Shown: positions 60,874 to 64,000 of the stretch, one piece after another
Layout: each line of letters opens with the position of its first letter
Numbering within the stretch: position 1 is the first letter of the stretch
From: Flaccisagitta enflata
Taxonomy: Eukaryota > Chaetognatha > Sagittoidea > Aphragmophora
Assembly (NCBI GenBank): GCA_965153355.1
Contig: OZ231128.1
Location: 34,224,001-34,288,000, forward strand
Direction of reading: 5' to 3'
DNA: 64,000 bases
Position numbers and translations under genes: made by a program
Notes under the pieces: generated by a model
What the model saw: the letters and a program-made list of their open reading frames with translations, nothing else
The model's database searches: none
What the model was told of the DNA's origin: nothing

Positions 60874-61083
60874 CAGTTTCTGTTTGTCTCTGGCTTCTCT
60901 CCGTTGAGCGTCGTCATCAGATCGTAAGCAGCAACAAAGCTGACTTTGACCTTTTGTATCTTCTTTGTTTTTGTTTTCGGTGACGTTCTTTTGTGCTTCT
61001 CCAGCTCCATCAGCACCCTCGCCACCGCCGCCGCCGCCATCGTTGTAACCGCCATCGCCACCATCCATACCAGCGTTGTCGTT
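60874..61083 (-). CDS. Kinase gene: probable first coding exon, Gly/Asp-rich
   Basis: The exon is 70 open codons with acceptor-like ccattgtatag upstream and a gtaaaa donor. An internal ATG at 61066-61068 starts MDGGDGGYNDGGGGGGEG. The middle is KNVTENKNKEDTKGQSQLCC and the end REARDKQKL. The domain is low complexity. Membership in the kinase gene rests on strand and phase (0) only. Confidence 0.5.
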
Positions 61084-61182
61084 CTATACAATGGAAAATG
61101 AGGCTAGATACAAAGCCAATAAGTATTAAGTAATAAGTAATCGCTTGCGGGTGCCGAGTGGTTAGAACAGCAATGCAGATGC

Positions 61183-61183
<1 letters not shown>

Positions 61184-61275
<92 letters not shown>

Positions 61276-61320
61276 TTGAGAGATGGAGAAAGAAGCAGAG
61301 GAGAGAGAGAGAGACACACA

Positions 61321-61412
<92 letters not shown>
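61184..61412. repeat. (GA)n then (CA)n tracts
   Basis: About 90 bp of GA, a short spacer, then about 90 bp of CA, upstream (minus-strand sense) of the first kinase exon. Confidence 0.97.
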
Positions 61413-62247
61413 GACAGACAGACAGGAAGACAAATAGAAAGATAGAACGTCAATTTCACAAAAACAAATCGATTCAGTGAATTATCGATACGTCACAGTG
61501 CAAACGAAGACGAAATTTGACCAGTCAAAGGGTGATGAAAATGAAGTTTGCATATTCATGAATTTTTTTTTTACTATTCTATAAAATAGTCTATGGGGTG
61601 TTAAAATATAAAAAATCAATGCAAAATCTTTTTTCGTTAGGGCGCTATATCAAAAAATATAATTTAAAAAAATTGTAAAATTAAGACTAACTTCAAATGC
61701 AATTTTTAGTGTTTTAAGCGCTTCCATTTTGACAAAATTTGACATGGAGGTAGTACTTGATGTGAAGTACCTCCAGTTAAATTTTCGTCCAAATTGGTCT
61801 ACTTTAAAGGGGATAACAACAGCATTTTTCATTAGTATTACAAAAAATCATGTTTTTTTCTTAATTTAGGTACCTGAAAATTATCACACATTAATTTTTT
61901 TTTCTATACAACTTATTTAGGGTCCATTTGATGTGCATGCCAAGTGTCAGGGCTATAAATCAACTTTTAGAAAGCTTGTAGAGTGAAAAGAAGCTTAGAA
62001 TTAGCAAATTTTGCAATTTTGGTTGACAGCCCTTAAATAAATTGTTTTATGACACCCAAAAATGCCTCCCAGGGTCATGAACATTTTACAGGCATCACCA
62101 ACAGACCCTTTAAGGAATTTTGGCCTATGGTTAATAGGTCCCTGCAATGCCATATCAAAATATACAAAATTATGTTCCAAGAACATCAAAAAACTTTCCT
62201 CAATTGACATTGGTCATAAGAGTAGAAAAAAGCTTAAAAACAACAGT

Positions 62248-63681
62248 CCTCGACTGTAGTCTATTTGGTGTCCGACCCAGCTGTTCAGTCTGACCCGGCT
62301 ACTCAGTCTGACCCGGCTGCTCAGTCTGACCCGGCGACTCAGTCTGACCTGGCGACTCAGTCTGACCCGGCGACTCAGTCTGACCCGGCGACTCAGTCTG
62401 ACCCGGCGACTCAGTCTGACCCGGCGACTCAGTCTGACCCGGCGACTCAGTCTGACCCGGCTATTCAGTCTGACCCGGCTACTCAGTCTGACCCGGCTAC
62501 TCAGTCTGACCCAGCTACTCAGTCTGACCCGGCTACTCGGTCTGACCCGGCTACTCGGTCTGACCCGGCTACTCAGTCTGACCCGGCTACTCAGTCTGAC
62601 CCAGCTATCAATTGCATACCTTAAAGTCCAGGATGGCATACCTTGAAGTTCATGGTGGCATACCTTGCAGCCTATGATGGCATACCTTGAAGCCCATGAT
62701 GGCATTCCTTGAAGTCCATGAAAGCATACCTTATAATCCAACAATAAAAAAGATAACAAAAAATTTTTAAATTTTTCAAGAAAAAAAAAATTTCAAAAAA
62801 AAAAAAAAAAAAATTTCAAAAGAAAATTCTTTTTCTTTTCAAAAATTTTTTTTTTCAAAGAAAAAAAATCAAAAAAAAAATTTCAAAAAAAAAATTTTTA
62901 AAAAAAATTTTTCAAGAAAATTTCATAAAAAAAAAAAAATTCAAAAGAAAAAAATTTTAAAAAAAAAAAAAAAAATTTTTTTCAGAATAAAAATTTTTTT
63001 TCAAAAATTTTTTTCAAAAAAAATTTGTTTATCAAAGAAAAAAAAATTTATAAAAAAAAAAATCTTTTTTCAAAAATGTTTTTTTTTCGAAAAAAAAATT
63101 CTTAAGTCCAGGAAATAATGTTACTAGATACATCATAAATACCCTTATATTTTCTTAACCAATATTCAGAATTTACTGAAATCTTGCAGGGGAGCTTTAA
63201 TCGATGCAATGAACCTTCACAACAAGTTTGAACAACATTGGTGAACCTTTATACCCTTCCCCAATGTAAATTGCACAAGTCCAGGAATTAATATTACTAG
63301 CAAAATACCCCAATATCTTCTAAACCAATACTCGGAATTATCTGAAATCTTGCAGGGGAGCTTTAATTGATGCAACAAACCTAAACAACAAGTTTGAACA
63401 ACATTGGTGAACCTTTACTACCCTTCCCCTATGTAAATGCACAAGTCCAGGAATTAATATTACTACAAAAATAATAGGCAAAGGGTATCAAATATTTATG
63501 AATGTTGTTGAAAGTTGGTACACAGGTTACTAATACCCCAAAAACAACACTGACCAAGTTTCATCAACATCTGAGTTGTGGTTCTCAAGTTTTTAAGGGT
63601 TGACACGACGACGAACACACGACTCACTACACGATCAAGGCTATGTTATAGTCCTCGACGTAAACTGATCGTCGAGGACAA
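62248..63681 (+). mobile_element. Pearl-like composite element R2
   Basis: 5' end gtcctcgactgtagtctatt; a 15-bp array; a cataccttgaagtccatgat repeat; an A/T homopolymer region (62755-63100); about two and a half tandem units of about 168 bp (63105-63480); an acgacgacg tract; a 3' hairpin with arms gtcctcgacg / cgtcgaggac at 63652-63680 then AAAAA. The 5' end repeats the hairpin arm, as in R1. Confidence 0.78.
62274..62610. repeat. 15-bp minisatellite (gacccggcgactcagtct-type)
   Basis: About 22 units; ctgacccggctactcagt with GCG/GCT variants. The 15-bp length keeps frames open on both strands (SDPAT and RVRLS repeats); not considered coding. Confidence 0.95.
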
Positions 63682-63825
63682 AAACGAGCCCGAGCGGGCA
63701 ACTCGATGCGTCATCAGCGCGATATTAGAGGAAGCGTAGCGGACATACCTAGGGACCGACAGACTGACAGACCGACGGACGGACAGACAGTCCCTCTTAT
63801 AGAGATGCGATGACGCATCTTAATA
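63682..63825 (+). mobile_element. Short repeat related to the AGTCGCG family, 'gatgcgtca' subfamily
   Basis: acgagcccgagcgggcaact, cgatgcgtcatcagcgcgat, GACC/GACG tract, tccctcttatagagatgcga and tgacgcatcttaat. It abuts R2 directly. Confidence 0.75.
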
Positions 63826-63956
63826 GAGTGAAAAGGGTAGAGGCATAAGTATTTGCAGAATGGAGAAACCGGACAATAAGCAAAAGTTCTTTTAATCAAA
63901 CCATAACGCTAACACGGCATGGGGATATGAATTCTATGACCTTCACCGTTTTCCTT

Positions 63957-64000
63957 TTGAGTTGCGGACACGCAAGTCTATAAGAGGCTTTGTCTGTCGG
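63957..64000 (-). mobile_element. AGTCGCG-type short repeat cut by the window edge
   Basis: gagttgcggacacgcaagtc followed by tataagaggctttgtctgtc. Confidence 0.65.

Larger units (their letters stand above)
48790..61083 (-). other. Gene span: divergent protein kinase, nine exons, convergent with the kinesin gene
   Basis: Nine minus-strand exons join with consistent phases. The joined product is about 455 residues if the ATG at 61066-61068 is the start. Recognisable kinase parts, in order: GLQAIHDQHVVLSDIKTDNI (catalytic loop, with LSD replacing HRD), FYIDYGLS (DYG for DFG), HYPPE (for APE), AGDVFGLGRLYMRM (subdomain IX) and ACMRDSPKERLRL (subdomain XI with its Arg). The catalytic Asp, the Lys and Asn of the loop, and the Mg-binding Asp are all present. 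No VAxK strand or GxGxxG loop followed by a Lys was recognised, so the N-lobe is unusual. Activity cannot be judged. I do not recognise the subfamily. Confidence 0.8.

Noticed and set aside
62274-62610. CRISPR-like direct repeats
   Set aside because: Units are contiguous with no spacers, and the genome is eukaryotic.
62214-62759. Repetitive protein on either strand (SDPAT or RVRLSR units)
   Set aside because: The unit is 15 bp, so every frame without a stop stays open; no unique flanking domains and it lies within element R2.

Overview
This 64 kb window is nuclear DNA of an intron-rich eukaryote. Coding sequence is a small fraction; most of the window is microsatellites, minisatellites and non-autonomous mobile elements. 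The host cannot be named from sequence alone. A KIF21-type kinesin plus composite repeats resembling bivalve 'pearl' and Drosophila DINE-1 elements suggest an invertebrate animal or close relative (weak inference).

Left and centre (7.3-45.1 kb, plus strand): a kinesin-4/KIF21-like gene. Thirteen exons could be assembled by motif, GT..AG junctions and matching intron phases. They give the P-loop, switch I, switch II, helix alpha4, the end of the motor and a coiled-coil/acidic stalk. The exon 5' of the P-loop was not found. The gene is odd in having about 250 low-complexity residues (Gly, Ser/Pro, about 120 Gln) between the P-loop and the helix resuming at GILPRAL, where loop L5 lies in kinesins. 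No WD40 tail was recognised.

Right (48.8-61.1 kb, minus strand): a convergent gene for a divergent protein kinase, nine exons. It keeps catalytic-loop D, K and N (LSDIKTDN), a DYG in place of DFG, a PPE in place of APE, and a subdomain IX Asp (DVFGLG). No canonical N-lobe was recognised.

Both genes need a one-base shift inside a repeat or homopolymer to stay open (about 7945 and about 49344), and a third exon (43.8-44.2 kb) has an acidic alternate frame. Small assembly indels or real lesions are equally possible.

Mobile elements: (1) a very abundant short family with an AGTCGCG hairpin end, an internal (GACC)n tract and an AACAAGGCC end, over 25 copies; (2) two longer pearl-like elements with about 162-168 bp tandem cores, (ACG)n and a terminal hairpin; (3) foldback elements starting GGGCAGCGGCCCCGAAGGGG with minisatellite cores; (4) several MITE families with TA target duplications; (5) two hAT-like elements with perfect 8-bp duplications; (6) many long inverted repeats, often nested. 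No rRNA, tRNA, CRISPR or prokaryotic signals were seen.
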